64,000 nucleotides of DNA from Edaphobacter sp. (GTDB lineage Bacteria > Acidobacteriota > Terriglobia > Terriglobales > Acidobacteriaceae), in contig NZ_JAPWKF010000001.1 in NCBI RefSeq assembly GCF_028283685.1, positions 124,001 through 188,000 of the forward strand. The letters are read 5' to 3'. Every line of letters begins with the position of its first letter. Positions within the stretch are counted from its first letter, which is position 1. Position numbers and translations under genes: made by a program. A model generated the notes under the pieces. That model ran no database searches. It was not told where the DNA came from and was given only the letters and a program-made list of their open reading frames with translations. Shown one piece after another: positions 34,245-42,389 of the stretch.

Positions 34245-35846
34245 CTACTTTGTGGTGCCAAGCTTTTCGGCGATGCTCTTAGCCTGCGTGAAGAGGAGCA
34301 GGTAGTCCGGACCGCCCGCTTTGGAGTCGGTTCCGCTCATATTGAAGCCGCCGAAGGGATGTGCCCCAACCATGGCCCCGGTGCACTTGCGGTTGAAGTA
34401 GAGATTGCCGACCTGGAACTCCTCGCGAGCGCGGTCGAGCTTGGCGACCGAGGTGGAGTAGAGGGCACCGGTCAGGCCGTATTCCGTGTTGTTGGCGATG
34501 GAGAGGGCGTCGTCGAAGCCGTTTGCCTTGATCACTGCGAGCACAGGGCCGAAGACCTCTTCCTGGGCGATGCGGGCGTTGGGGCTGATGTCGGCGAAGA
34601 CGGTAGGCGCGATATAGTAGCCGCCTTCTGTGGTCTCGATGGCATGGCCCCCGTTGAGGAGGCGGCCTTCGGTCTTACCGATCTCGAGGTAGCTGAGGAC
34701 CTTGTTATAGGACTTCGGGCTGATGACCGGGCCAGAGTAGAAGTTTTCAGCTGGATCGCCAGTCTTGATGGCGGCAACGCGGGCCTGCAGCTTCTCACAG
34801 AAGGCGTCGTAGAGACTGGCGTCGACGATGGCGCGAGAGCAGGCAGAGCACTTCTGGCCGTTGAAACCGAAGGCACTGATGGCGACGCCTTCGACCGCAG
34901 CGTCGAGGTCAGCATCGTCGGCCACGATGATCGAGTCCTTGCCGCCCATCTCAAGGATGGTGCGCTTGATGAAGATCTGGCCAGGCTGCGTCTTCGCGGC
35001 GCTCTCGTGGATCTCGAGGCCGACGACCTTAGAGCCGGTGAAGGCGATGAAGCGGGTTTTAGGATGGGCGACGACGGCCGATCCGAAGCCGGGACCCTCT
35101 CCCTGGCAGAGATTAACGACGCCTGCCGGAAGGCCAACCTCTTCCAGCAGGGCAAAGAATCGTGCCGCGATGGTAGGCGCATCGACCGATGGCTTGAGGA
35201 TGACGGTGTTGCCGGTGACGATGGCGGCGGCGGTCATTCCGGCCATGATGGCGAAGGGGAAGTTCCAGGGTGGGATGACTGCTCCGACGCCGAGGGGCAT
35301 GTAGCGCAGCTGGTTGCGCTCGCCGGGGTATTGGATAGGCGTGGTAACGGCGTCGAGACGGAGCGCCTCGCGGCCGTAGAACTCGAGGAAGTCGATGGTC
35401 TCGCCGACATCAGCGTCAGCCTCGCCCCAGTTTTTCCCGACCTCGAGGGTGAGCCATGCGCAGAACTCGAACTTGCGCTCGCGGATGAGATCGGCGACTC
35501 GGAAGAGATAGGTGGCACGTTCCGCGACGGAGGTGCGGCTCCATGTCGGGAACGCAGCGAGGGCGGCCTGGACGGCCTGCTCGGCGAGATCGGCTTCGGC
35601 GCGCTGATGGACGCCGATGATCTCGGAGGGCCTGGCCGGATTGACGGAGGTAATCTTGCCACTGGTCTTCAGGCGGTTGCCGCCGATGACGTTGTCATAC
35701 TCCTGACCAAGCTGACCTCGTACCGTCGCGATGGCATCAAGCATTGCTTCGCGATTTTTCGCCGTGGTGAAGTCGACGAAGGGCTCGTTGGTGAAGGGGG
35801 TGTCGGCAGTACGGACGGTGGTTGGAGTGATCTCAGCGGTCGCCAT
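34245..35846 (-). CDS. pruA: L-glutamate gamma-semialdehyde (P5C) dehydrogenase
   Basis: The enzyme oxidises glutamate semialdehyde to glutamate, the second step of proline breakdown. The 533-residue aldehyde dehydrogenase has PPWNFPFAIMAGM, FTGSKVVG, LEMGGKDSI with the general-base Glu, and FNGQKCSACSR with the catalytic Cys. The sequence and length match the single-domain RocA/PruA type rather than the PutA fusion. No proline dehydrogenase gene lies nearby in the window. Confidence 0.94.
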   Translation of the reverse strand: MATAEITPTTVRTADTPFTNEPFVDFTTAKNREAMLDAIATVRGQLGQEYDNVIGGNRLKTSGKITSVNPARPSEIIGVHQRAEADLAEQAVQAALAAFPTWSRTSVAERATYLFRVADLIRERKFEFCAWLTLEVGKNWGEADADVGETIDFLEFYGREALRLDAVTTPIQYPGERNQLRYMPLGVGAVIPPWNFPFAIMAGMTAAAIVTGNTVILKPSVDAPTIAARFFALLEEVGLPAGVVNLCQGEGPGFGSAVVAHPKTRFIAFTGSKVVGLEIHESAAKTQPGQIFIKRTILEMGGKDSIIVADDADLDAAVEGVAISAFGFNGQKCSACSRAIVDASLYDAFCEKLQARVAAIKTGDPAENFYSGPVISPKSYNKVLSYLEIGKTEGRLLNGGHAIETTEGGYYIAPTVFADISPNARIAQEEVFGPVLAVIKANGFDDALSIANNTEYGLTGALYSTSVAKLDRAREEFQVGNLYFNRKCTGAMVGAHPFGGFNMSGTDSKAGGPDYLLLFTQAKSIAEKLGTTK

Positions 35847-35928
35847 AACACTTCGATTCTAGTCCTTTTCCTTCAGATTCACTGGTTCTGTAGGGTTCAG
35901 AAGAGCGCTGGGATAGGATCGATCACGC

Positions 35929-36690
35929 ATGTCTTCCTCACCCGTCTCCTCGCAGCTGCAACGCCATGCCCTGCGGCAATTTACCGTTCTGATGCAGCTT
36001 CGTCCGTCGTGGGCGGGCCGGCTGGTGCTTTCGTTGGGGCTGGGGGAGGAGGGTGCCGCGTTTTCGATGGCCTGCCATATCGCCGGAGCGGTCTCGTTGG
36101 CCATCGACGATGACCCGGACAGGCTGCGTGTCGTGGTTCGTTCCGGTGCTGCGGATTTCGTCGTCAATACGCTCGATGAGGCGATTCGGGCGATCAAGAA
36201 CGAGGTGCGCAAAGGGGCGCCCCTATCAGTTGCGCTGAAAGCCGATATGGGGAAGGCTCTGGAGGAGATTCTGGCGCGCGGTATGGCGCCGAGCCTGTTT
36301 ACGAGCTTTGGTGGGGCCTTGCCTGGGCACCTGACGGAGCGGGCCTGCGATTATTTTGTTTCTCTCGGTGCTGCGGTAGTGGACTTCGATATGGGCGGAG
36401 ACATTAGCTTGCAGCGGTGTGGAACGACATTGAGCAGTCATCGCCTGCTGGCTCCGCTGGTTAGCGGTGAACAGTGGAAGATGGCGCATGCGACATGCGG
36501 GGCGGCGGCGGAGCTCCGCCGTTTCGATGAGGAGTCGCTCCGACTTCTACCGGAGGAGGATCGGCTGCGGAGAAGGTGGCTGGAGGGGGCGCCGAGCCTG
36601 TTTCAGAGCATTCGGCCGCCGCAACGTTGGCTGTGGGTGACCAAGGAAGAATCAGCAGCCCTGGATCAGTTCAACCTCAGCTTTGAGTGA
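35929..36690 (+). CDS. Urocanase-core-like protein of unknown function
   Basis: This 253-residue protein is not a known family by name to me, but residues about 25-130 align by eye with the NAD-binding core of urocanate hydratase. AGRLVLSLGLGEEGAAFSMA corresponds to the urocanase AGR-x-GLGGMGGAQP segment. LAIDDDPDRL corresponds to the EVDP-R segment, and NTLDEAIRAI, then LSVALKADMGKALEEILARG, then MAPSLFTSFG follow in the same order as in urocanase. The Gly-rich GMGGAQP loop is changed to GEEGAAF, and the DQTSAHDP segment is lost. It is less than half the length of urocanase (about 550 residues). It could bind a dinucleotide but is unlikely to hydrate urocanate. It is divergent from pruA, also an enzyme of glutamate-yielding catabolism. 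Confidence 0.65.
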   Translation: MSSSPVSSQLQRHALRQFTVLMQLRPSWAGRLVLSLGLGEEGAAFSMACHIAGAVSLAIDDDPDRLRVVVRSGAADFVVNTLDEAIRAIKNEVRKGAPLSVALKADMGKALEEILARGMAPSLFTSFGGALPGHLTERACDYFVSLGAAVVDFDMGGDISLQRCGTTLSSHRLLAPLVSGEQWKMAHATCGAAAELRRFDEESLRLLPEEDRLRRRWLEGAPSLFQSIRPPQRWLWVTKEESAALDQFNLSFE

Positions 36691-36706
36691 TTTCTGCAAG
36701 CTATTG

Positions 36707-37318
36707 TTATTCGGTAGTTTGCATGATGGCCTGCCAGAGCGCCTTTATGCCAGCGTTGGTTTTGGCGGAGACGGGAAGAAGCTCGGTGAGCTCGTGCTCG
36801 CGCTTGAGAGCGGCGAGATTTTTGGATAGGACATTGTTGGAGAGGCGATCGGCCTTGGTGCCGACGACGAGGAAGGGCCGCTGTTCCTGCTTGAGGTAAG
36901 TGATCAGCTGGTGGTCATTCGCCTGTGGTGGGATGTTGGTGTCGACGAGGCAGATGGAGAGGGCCAGAGGTGCTCGCTCGGCCAGGTAGGGTTCGATGAA
37001 CTTTGGCCACTCGGCAGAGATGGACTTGGAGATCTTGGCGTAGCCGTAACCCGGGAGGTCGGCGAAGATGAGCGTGGGGATGGCCTTCTGCCTTCCGCCG
37101 GAGACCTCATGCAGGGCGAAGAAGTTGATGGCACGAGTGCGGCCCGGAGTCGAGGAGACACGAGCCTCCTTTGAGCCGAGGAGGGCATTGATCAACGAGG
37201 ATTTGCCCACGTTGGAGCGGCCGAGAAAGGCGATCTCTGGCGCGCCGAAGGTCTTTGCCTCGGTAGGAAAGTGGGAGGCATCGGTGGCAGAGAGTAAGAA
37301 GACAGGATTCAACCGCAT
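36707..37318 (-). CDS. engB: Ribosome biogenesis GTPase EngB (YsxC/YihA)
   Basis: EngB is an essential GTPase for assembly of the large ribosomal subunit. The 203-residue protein has all G motifs: G1 GRSNVGKSSLINALLG, G3 DLPGYGYA, G4 GTKADRLS and the G2 region RTRAINFF. The length is typical. It is on the minus strand and converges with the urocanase-like gene. Confidence 0.96.
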   Translation of the reverse strand: MRLNPVFLLSATDASHFPTEAKTFGAPEIAFLGRSNVGKSSLINALLGSKEARVSSTPGRTRAINFFALHEVSGGRQKAIPTLIFADLPGYGYAKISKSISAEWPKFIEPYLAERAPLALSICLVDTNIPPQANDHQLITYLKQEQRPFLVVGTKADRLSNNVLSKNLAALKREHELTELLPVSAKTNAGIKALWQAIMQTTE

Positions 37319-37343
37319 GGTTCGAGTTTATCTTCTCCGTCAA

Positions 37344-37376
37344 GAAAAACGGGCACCTGCTGGAAGCAGATGCCCG
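37344..37376 (-). terminator. Terminator after glycine-zipper lipoprotein gene
   Basis: Read on the minus strand, cgggcatctgc / gcaggtgcccg with a TTCC loop is followed by GTTTTTC. It lies 26 bases past the stop at 37402. Confidence 0.85.
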
Positions 37377-37401
37377 CTATGCGGCGTATCCGGAGGGACG
37401 G

Positions 37402-38190
37402 TTACTTTGTAACGCTCACGGAGTTCGAAAGGCGGAAGTTGATCACCGACTCTGCCGGAATCACAACATCCTTATTGCCGGTGTAGGCTGCGCCCGCAGT
37501 ACCTGCGCCGCCGCCAGCAAGGCCGCCGATGAGAGCACCCTTACCACCGCCGGCGAGGCCGCCGATGAGAGCTCCGAGGCCAGCTCCGCCGCCGATGACA
37601 GCAGTAGTGCGCTTGCCTTTGCCCTTCTCCGACTTTTCGTAGGTGCTGGTGCTGACGTGATGGCCTCCGATCTCAGTTACGGAGATTCCCAGATCGCCTG
37701 CGCCCTTGAACTTGCCGCGGCCCTTGGCGGCGACAACGGTGCCGGAGACACTGGTGCCGCGCGGGAAGACGGTTGCACCGCCGGAAGACTTGAGGGGGCC
37801 TGCAAGCTCGCCGGAGAAGCCGTCGCCGACGTTGTTCTTGCTGGCGCTCAACTGCTGATTGATGGTCACAGAGACGGTTGCGCCGGCAGGAGCTGTAATG
37901 ATGCGTGGAGCCGGCGGTGCTGCGGGTGCTGCAGCCACTGGAGCGGGTGCAGGCTCAGGCGTTGCCGCTGGTGCTGGTGCAGGTGCTGGGGCAGGAGCGG
38001 CAGCAGCCGCAGCGGGTGCAGGCGCCGGTGCAGCTGCTGCATCAGTCGCCGGAGCCGTGGCAGGCGCTGGTGCCGGCGCAGCTGGGGCGGCAGCCTCGTT
38101 CGCAGGAGGAGTGGAACTCTTGCAACCAGTGAACGTCAGGGACGACGCGATGACGAGGGTTGCCGCCAGGTGGATTCGATTTACGCGCAT
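37402..38190 (-). CDS. Lipoprotein with Ala/Pro-rich linker and glycine zipper
   Basis: The 262-residue protein starts with a lipoprotein signal (SSLTFTGC, lipid on Cys23). An almost pure Ala/Pro linker of about 70 residues follows. A beta-type domain (about 105-175) reads FSGELAGPLKSSGGATVFPRGTSVSGTV, then comes a double glycine zipper (GALIGGLAGGGKGALIGG). The end reads VIPAESVINFRLSNSV. It is homologous to the protein at 58024-58950, with the same order of domains. The linker probably spans the periplasm or peptidoglycan. Function unknown. Confidence 0.82.
   Translation of the reverse strand: MRVNRIHLAATLVIASSLTFTGCKSSTPPANEAAAPAAPAPAPATAPATDAAAAPAPAPAAAAAAPAPAPAPAPAATPEPAPAPVAAAPAAPPAPRIITAPAGATVSVTINQQLSASKNNVGDGFSGELAGPLKSSGGATVFPRGTSVSGTVVAAKGRGKFKGAGDLGISVTEIGGHHVSTSTYEKSEKGKGKRTTAVIGGGAGLGALIGGLAGGGKGALIGGLAGGGAGTAGAAYTGNKDVVIPAESVINFRLSNSVSVTK
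37895..38110 (-). repeat. Ala/Pro-coding low-complexity tract
   Basis: A GC-rich stretch made of gca/gct/cca/ccg triplets encodes the Ala/Pro linker of the lipoprotein. It is prone to slippage and length change. Confidence 0.7.
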
Positions 38191-38305
38191 GAGAAGTCTC
38201 CAAATAACTCAGTAGGAAAGATGTACGTCACTATACTCCGGATAAGACTCCATTCGTCATATGAAGTGTTGTCCGTATGCGGGAAAAAGGTTCGTTTTCA
38301 ATTAC

Positions 38306-40120
38306 CTAGCTTGCTGTGCTTGCTTGCCTTCGAAGTATTGCTCGATCTCTTCGAGGGTCTTGCCTTTGGTCTCGGGCAGGAAAAAGACAGCGACCGAGAA
38401 GTAGATGAGGGTGAATCCGGCGAAGAGGAAGAACATGCTGGAGTAGCCGTACTTGCTGACGAAGGGTAAGAAGATCCCCGCAAGCGTCGGTGGAGACTAG
38501 CTGGTTGATGACGAGGGCGATGCTCATGCCATTGGATCGGATGCGCGTCGGCATCAGCTCGGAGAGCGCGAGCCAGACGCAGACGCCCGGACCGACGGCA
38601 TAAAACGACATGAAGAGATAGAGACCGATGGCGACGAGCCAGCCGTGGCTGGATTCTGGAACCTGGCCGACCATGGCGCGTTCAATTTTAAGAGGAGCGG
38701 TGCGGGAGGCTTCAAGGTTGCCGAAGGGGTTCTTGAAGAAGGCCTCGACTTTGTTGGACGGGATGGCGCTGTCGCGCGTGATCTTGATGGGCAGCGCCGT
38801 GGGATCGTCGGAGCGGACGAAGCTGGTAGCCGCAGTGAAGTCGCCGTAAGAGTAAATGACGGCCAGGGAAGAGCGATCGGTCTGGATGTCGGCCGGGTTG
38901 TCGCCTGAGGCTTGCAGCAGCTCCCGGGCTTTGTCGGCGCTGAAGGGGAGTGAAAGGGTCTGGTCGGGGGCGACAAGAGCCTGAACGGCGGTACGGCACT
39001 CGCGATTCAGCTTTTCGGTTGTATGGAAGAGCAGTGCGACAAAGATGAGCGAGGCGGTGATTCCGGACGTCCCCAGAATGAGGAGGAATTTGCGGCCCTT
39101 ACGGTCGACCAGCTGCATGCCCGCCAGTGTCAACAGGAAGTTGAGGAAGGTGAAGAGGACATAGCCCCAGTGAGATTGCAGGTCGGAGAGGCCGCTCTGC
39201 AGCAGGATGCTGGTGTTGTACCCGATGATGGAGTTGACGCCGGTAGCGGTGTTGCAGAAGAGGATGGTGCAGGCGAGCAGGAAGGGGATGATGTATTTGC
39301 GGCGCAGGATGGAGTCCTTGGCTGCAGCGGTCTTCGAGGTTGAGCTGTCAGCCTGGGCGAGCTGTTCCATCTCTTTGAACTCGATCTCGGCCTGCTCAGG
39401 AGAGCGCAGTCGCTTCAGAGATGCAAGAGCCTGCTCTTTTTTCCCGCGCAGATAGAGCCAGCGGGGAGATTCGGCGACGAAGATGGAGCCGATGACGAAG
39501 AGAAGTCCGGGGGGGACAGAGACCCAGAAGATGCGCCGCCATGCCTGGTCTTTGAACGCAAAAAGGGTAGCGGCATCGGCGACCTTTGCCACGGCTTCGA
39601 CGCGGTAGCTGTAATAGATGCCGATGACTGCGGCGGAGCAGATGCCGAGGGTGAGCAGCCATTGGAAGACGGCGGTGCCCTTTCCGCGATGGGCAGCTGA
39701 GAGGCACTCAGCGAGATAGAGCGGGACGACGACACCGATCAGTCCACCACTGATGCCCTGAAGGAGACGGCCGAAGAAGAGAGGGCCATAGCCATGAGCG
39801 AGGGCAATCATGGGAATGCTGAGGACGAAGGTGACGCCGCTGATGATCATGAGCAGACGGCGACCCATGAGATCGGCGAGTAGACCGGCGAAGAGGGTGG
39901 AAATCACGCTGCCCAGCAAAACAGCCGCCACGATGATGGAGAGTTGCCCTGCGTTGAGCCCCGAGGTCGCTTCCAGATATGGCAGCGCTCCGCCGATGAT
40001 GCCTACGTCGACGCCATAGAGCAGGCCTCCCAGTCCGGCAACCAGAAGTAGAAAGCGATTGCGCTGCGTTTCAAGAGAGGAACTGGACTGTGACGAAGCA
40101 TCGGCTGGGATGTAGGGCAT
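38306..40120 (-). CDS. MFS sugar porter with large loop insertion; last helices frameshifted
   Basis: This is a sugar-porter MFS transporter. The N-terminal half has GGLLYGVDVGIIGGALPYL, DLMGRRLLM and PLYLAECLSAAHRGK; the second half has TGVNSIIGYN and SELMPTRIRSNGMS. ATG 40120 is the best start. Two oddities stand out. A hydrophilic insertion of about 120 residues lies between predicted helices 9 and 10. After INQLVST the frame shifts by one base near 38486-38492, so helices 11-12 read as an unrelated Arg-rich tail. In the other frame the proper end is intact (TLAGIFLPFVSKYGYSSM, then PETKGKTLEEIEQYF), with TAA at 38302-38304. Neighbouring catabolic genes suggest L-fucose or a similar sugar as substrate. 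Confidence 0.85.
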   Translation of the reverse strand: MPYIPADASSQSSSSLETQRNRFLLLVAGLGGLLYGVDVGIIGGALPYLEATSGLNAGQLSIIVAAVLLGSVISTLFAGLLADLMGRRLLMIISGVTFVLSIPMIALAHGYGPLFFGRLLQGISGGLIGVVVPLYLAECLSAAHRGKGTAVFQWLLTLGICSAAVIGIYYSYRVEAVAKVADAATLFAFKDQAWRRIFWVSVPPGLLFVIGSIFVAESPRWLYLRGKKEQALASLKRLRSPEQAEIEFKEMEQLAQADSSTSKTAAAKDSILRRKYIIPFLLACTILFCNTATGVNSIIGYNTSILLQSGLSDLQSHWGYVLFTFLNFLLTLAGMQLVDRKGRKFLLILGTSGITASLIFVALLFHTTEKLNRECRTAVQALVAPDQTLSLPFSADKARELLQASGDNPADIQTDRSSLAVIYSYGDFTAATSFVRSDDPTALPIKITRDSAIPSNKVEAFFKNPFGNLEASRTAPLKIERAMVGQVPESSHGWLVAIGLYLFMSFYAVGPGVCVWLALSELMPTRIRSNGMSIALVINQLVSTDACGDLLTLRQQVRLLQHVLPLRRIHPHLLLGRCLFPARDQRQDPRRDRAILRRQASTAS

Positions 40121-40138
40121 AGGTCTCTTATCTGTCAG

Positions 40139-40162
40139 TTGTTTCAGTGTGTAAGGAAACAA
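40139..40162. promoter_or_regulatory. Inverted repeat between divergent sugar genes, possible operator
   Basis: TTGTTTC and GAAACAA are separated by ten bases. The left half with its flank (AGTTGTTTC) recurs at 40277-40285, just before the SDR start codon. This pattern fits a binding site for a LacI- or GntR-type sugar regulator controlling both divergent transcripts. Confidence 0.45.
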
Positions 40163-40290
40163 TAACAGTCTGTGGCAGGGCAACGCATCCTTTCGGTGGA
40201 AGGGATTTACGGCCAGTCTCACATCGCAAGAAAAGGCTGGTGCCGGTCGCGAAGAATCGGAGTATGCTTTTCTGGGAGTTGTTTCTACCT

Positions 40291-41040
40291 ATGACGGAAG
40301 CTTTTTACCTGGAAAATAAAGTTGCCCTGGTGACGGGAGCTGCCAGTGGCATTGGTGCAGCAATTGCGCGGGAGCTGTCGCGTGCAGGAGCTCGCGTTGT
40401 TGTTGCGGATCTGAACCTGGATGCAGGACAGAAGGTAGCCGCTGAACTGCAGAACGCGATTGCTGTGGCGATGGACGTGACCAGCTCTCAGTCTATTGAG
40501 AAAGCGTTAGAGCAGGTACCGCAGCTGGACATTCTCGTAAATTGTGCGGGAATCGGGCTCGTGGGCGACATCTCGAAGACCGCGGAAGAGGACTTCGAAC
40601 GGGTGATGCGCGTGAACGTCAACAGCATCTTCCTGGTGACCAAAGCGGCGCTTCCGTTGTTGCTCGCCTCGCGCGGCAGCATTGTGAACATCGGTTCGGT
40701 GGCGGGATCCGTTGGCGTCAAGCAACGCTTCGCCTACTGTGCGAGTAAGGGCGCCGTTCAGGCAATGACGCGGCAAATTGCGGTGGATTATCCAAAAGAA
40801 CTACGCATCAACTGCATTGCGCCGGGGACGGTGCAGTCGCCGTTTGTGGAGGGCTACCTGGAGAAGTACCACTCGCAGGAGAAAGACAAGATTCGTGCCG
40901 AGCTGGTGGCGCGACAGCCGATCGGCCGGCTGGGAACTCCAGAGGACATCGCGGCGCTGACGCGTTTTCTCTGTTCGAAGGAATCCGAGTTTATCAATGG
41001 GGCGGTGATCCCGATCGACGGTGGTTGGACGGCGGCCTAA
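40291..41040 (+). CDS. SDR dehydrogenase, probably 2-keto-3-deoxy-L-fuconate dehydrogenase
   Basis: The 249-residue classical SDR has TGAASGIGAAIARELS, NCAG, the catalytic Ser region IGSVAGSVG and YCASKGAVQAMTRQIAVDY (Tyr-x3-Lys). The ATG at 40291 gives the usual length; an upstream frame to 40147 runs into the divergent promoter. Next come L-fuconate dehydratase and a fumarylacetoacetase-type hydrolase. In the non-phosphorylating L-fucose pathway an SDR oxidises 2-keto-3-deoxy-L-fuconate to the 2,4-diketo acid between those two steps, so that is the likely role. L-fucose dehydrogenase is the main alternative. Confidence 0.85.
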   Translation: MTEAFYLENKVALVTGAASGIGAAIARELSRAGARVVVADLNLDAGQKVAAELQNAIAVAMDVTSSQSIEKALEQVPQLDILVNCAGIGLVGDISKTAEEDFERVMRVNVNSIFLVTKAALPLLLASRGSIVNIGSVAGSVGVKQRFAYCASKGAVQAMTRQIAVDYPKELRINCIAPGTVQSPFVEGYLEKYHSQEKDKIRAELVARQPIGRLGTPEDIAALTRFLCSKESEFINGAVIPIDGGWTAA

Positions 41041-41075
41041 GAGCCGTGAGTTGTGAGTAATTTTGAGGGAAGAGG

Positions 41076-42389
41076 TTGCAAAACTTGAACGAGATCGTCA
41101 TCACTGGTGCCCGCGTTATCGACCTGCGGTTCCCAACGTCGCTGGAGCACATCGGTTCGGATGCAGTTAATAAAGACCCTGATTACTCCGCTGCCTACTG
41201 CATCCTGGAGACGAACAGCGATCTGCAAGGCCATGGCCTGACTTTTACGCTGGGTCGGGGCACGGATCTGGTGGCTGAGGCGCTGCGGTACCTGACCCGC
41301 TACGTGGTGAATCGTTCTCTCAGCTCGCTGACGGAGGATATGTGCGCCTTCTCGCGTCAGCTCACTGACGACTCGCAGTTCCGTTGGCTTGGGCCGGAGA
41401 AGGGTGTCATCCACCTCGCCACCGGTGCGCTGATCAATGCTGTGTGGGATCTCTATGCTCGGGCGGAGAAGAAGCCACTGTGGCAGTTGCTCTCCGACAT
41501 GGAGCCTAATCAGCTTTTGAAGGCTATCGACTTTCGCTATATCGATGATGCACTGCCGCCGGCAGAGGCGTTGGCGATCCTGGAGAAGGCGCAGAGCGGC
41601 AAGGCCGAGCGTTTGGCTCAGCTGCGCGGGTCTGGTTATCTCGCCTACACGACCTCCGTGGGATGGTTTGGATACTCGGAGGAAAAGATTCGCCGCCTTT
41701 CAAAGGAGGCGCTGGCCGAAGGCTGGACGCATTTCAAGTTGAAGGTGGGTGGTGACCCCGTGGACGATCTGCGCCGAGGCCACATCGTGCGTGATGAGAT
41801 CGGCTGGGAGAACAAGCTGATGGTGGATGCTAACCAGAAATGGGGTGTGCTGGAAGCGATCGATCGCACAAGCCAACTGGCGGAGTTGAAGCCGTGGTGG
41901 ATGGAAGAGCCAACGAGCCCGGACGATATCCTGGGGCACGCGAGGATTCGCCGCGAGGTTCCTTCAGTGAGGATAGCGACCGGCGAGCACTGTCACAATC
42001 GCGTGATGTTCAAACAACTGCTGCAGGCCGAGGCGATTGACGTTGTGCAGATCGACAGCTGCCGCGTGGGCGGCGTGAATGAGAATCTTGCCATTCTGCT
42101 GATGGCGGCGAAGTTCAACAAGCCGGTCTGTCCTCATGCGGGCGGCGTGGGGTTGTGCGAATACGTGCAGCATCTCTCGATGTTTGACTTCCTCTCCGTG
42201 TCGGCGACGATGCAGAATCGTGTGATCGAGTTCGTCGATCATCTGCATGAGCACTTTGTTACACCGGTACATATTCACAAAGGTCGCTACCAGTTGCCGC
42301 TTGAGCCGGGTTACAGTATCGAGATCCGCGAAGAATCATTGGAGCGGTTCGCATATCCTGATGGAGAGGTCTGGAGCAAGAAAGCATGA
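41076..42389 (+). CDS. L-fuconate dehydratase (enolase superfamily)
   Basis: The 437-residue protein fits the mandelate-racemase-like FucD group, which dehydrates L-fuconate to 2-keto-3-deoxy-L-fuconate. The Lys-x-Lys motif is in HFKLKVGGD, and metal ligands are in LMVDANQKWG, WWMEEPTSPDD and IATGEHCHN. The His/Asp region is VCPHAGGVGL. The N-terminal block FPTSLEHIGSDAVNKDPDYSAAYC is typical of L-fuconate dehydratases. The start is a TTG, either 41076 or 41085; the latter is better spaced from GAGGGAAGAGG. The stop overlaps the next start (ATGA). Confidence 0.92.
   Translation: MQNLNEIVITGARVIDLRFPTSLEHIGSDAVNKDPDYSAAYCILETNSDLQGHGLTFTLGRGTDLVAEALRYLTRYVVNRSLSSLTEDMCAFSRQLTDDSQFRWLGPEKGVIHLATGALINAVWDLYARAEKKPLWQLLSDMEPNQLLKAIDFRYIDDALPPAEALAILEKAQSGKAERLAQLRGSGYLAYTTSVGWFGYSEEKIRRLSKEALAEGWTHFKLKVGGDPVDDLRRGHIVRDEIGWENKLMVDANQKWGVLEAIDRTSQLAELKPWWMEEPTSPDDILGHARIRREVPSVRIATGEHCHNRVMFKQLLQAEAIDVVQIDSCRVGGVNENLAILLMAAKFNKPVCPHAGGVGLCEYVQHLSMFDFLSVSATMQNRVIEFVDHLHEHFVTPVHIHKGRYQLPLEPGYSIEIREESLERFAYPDGEVWSKKA

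Noticed and set aside
34359..36113. Plus-strand ORF of 584 codons across pruA
   Set aside because: Antisense to a clear aldehyde dehydrogenase; Gly/Asp/Glu-rich shadow composition.
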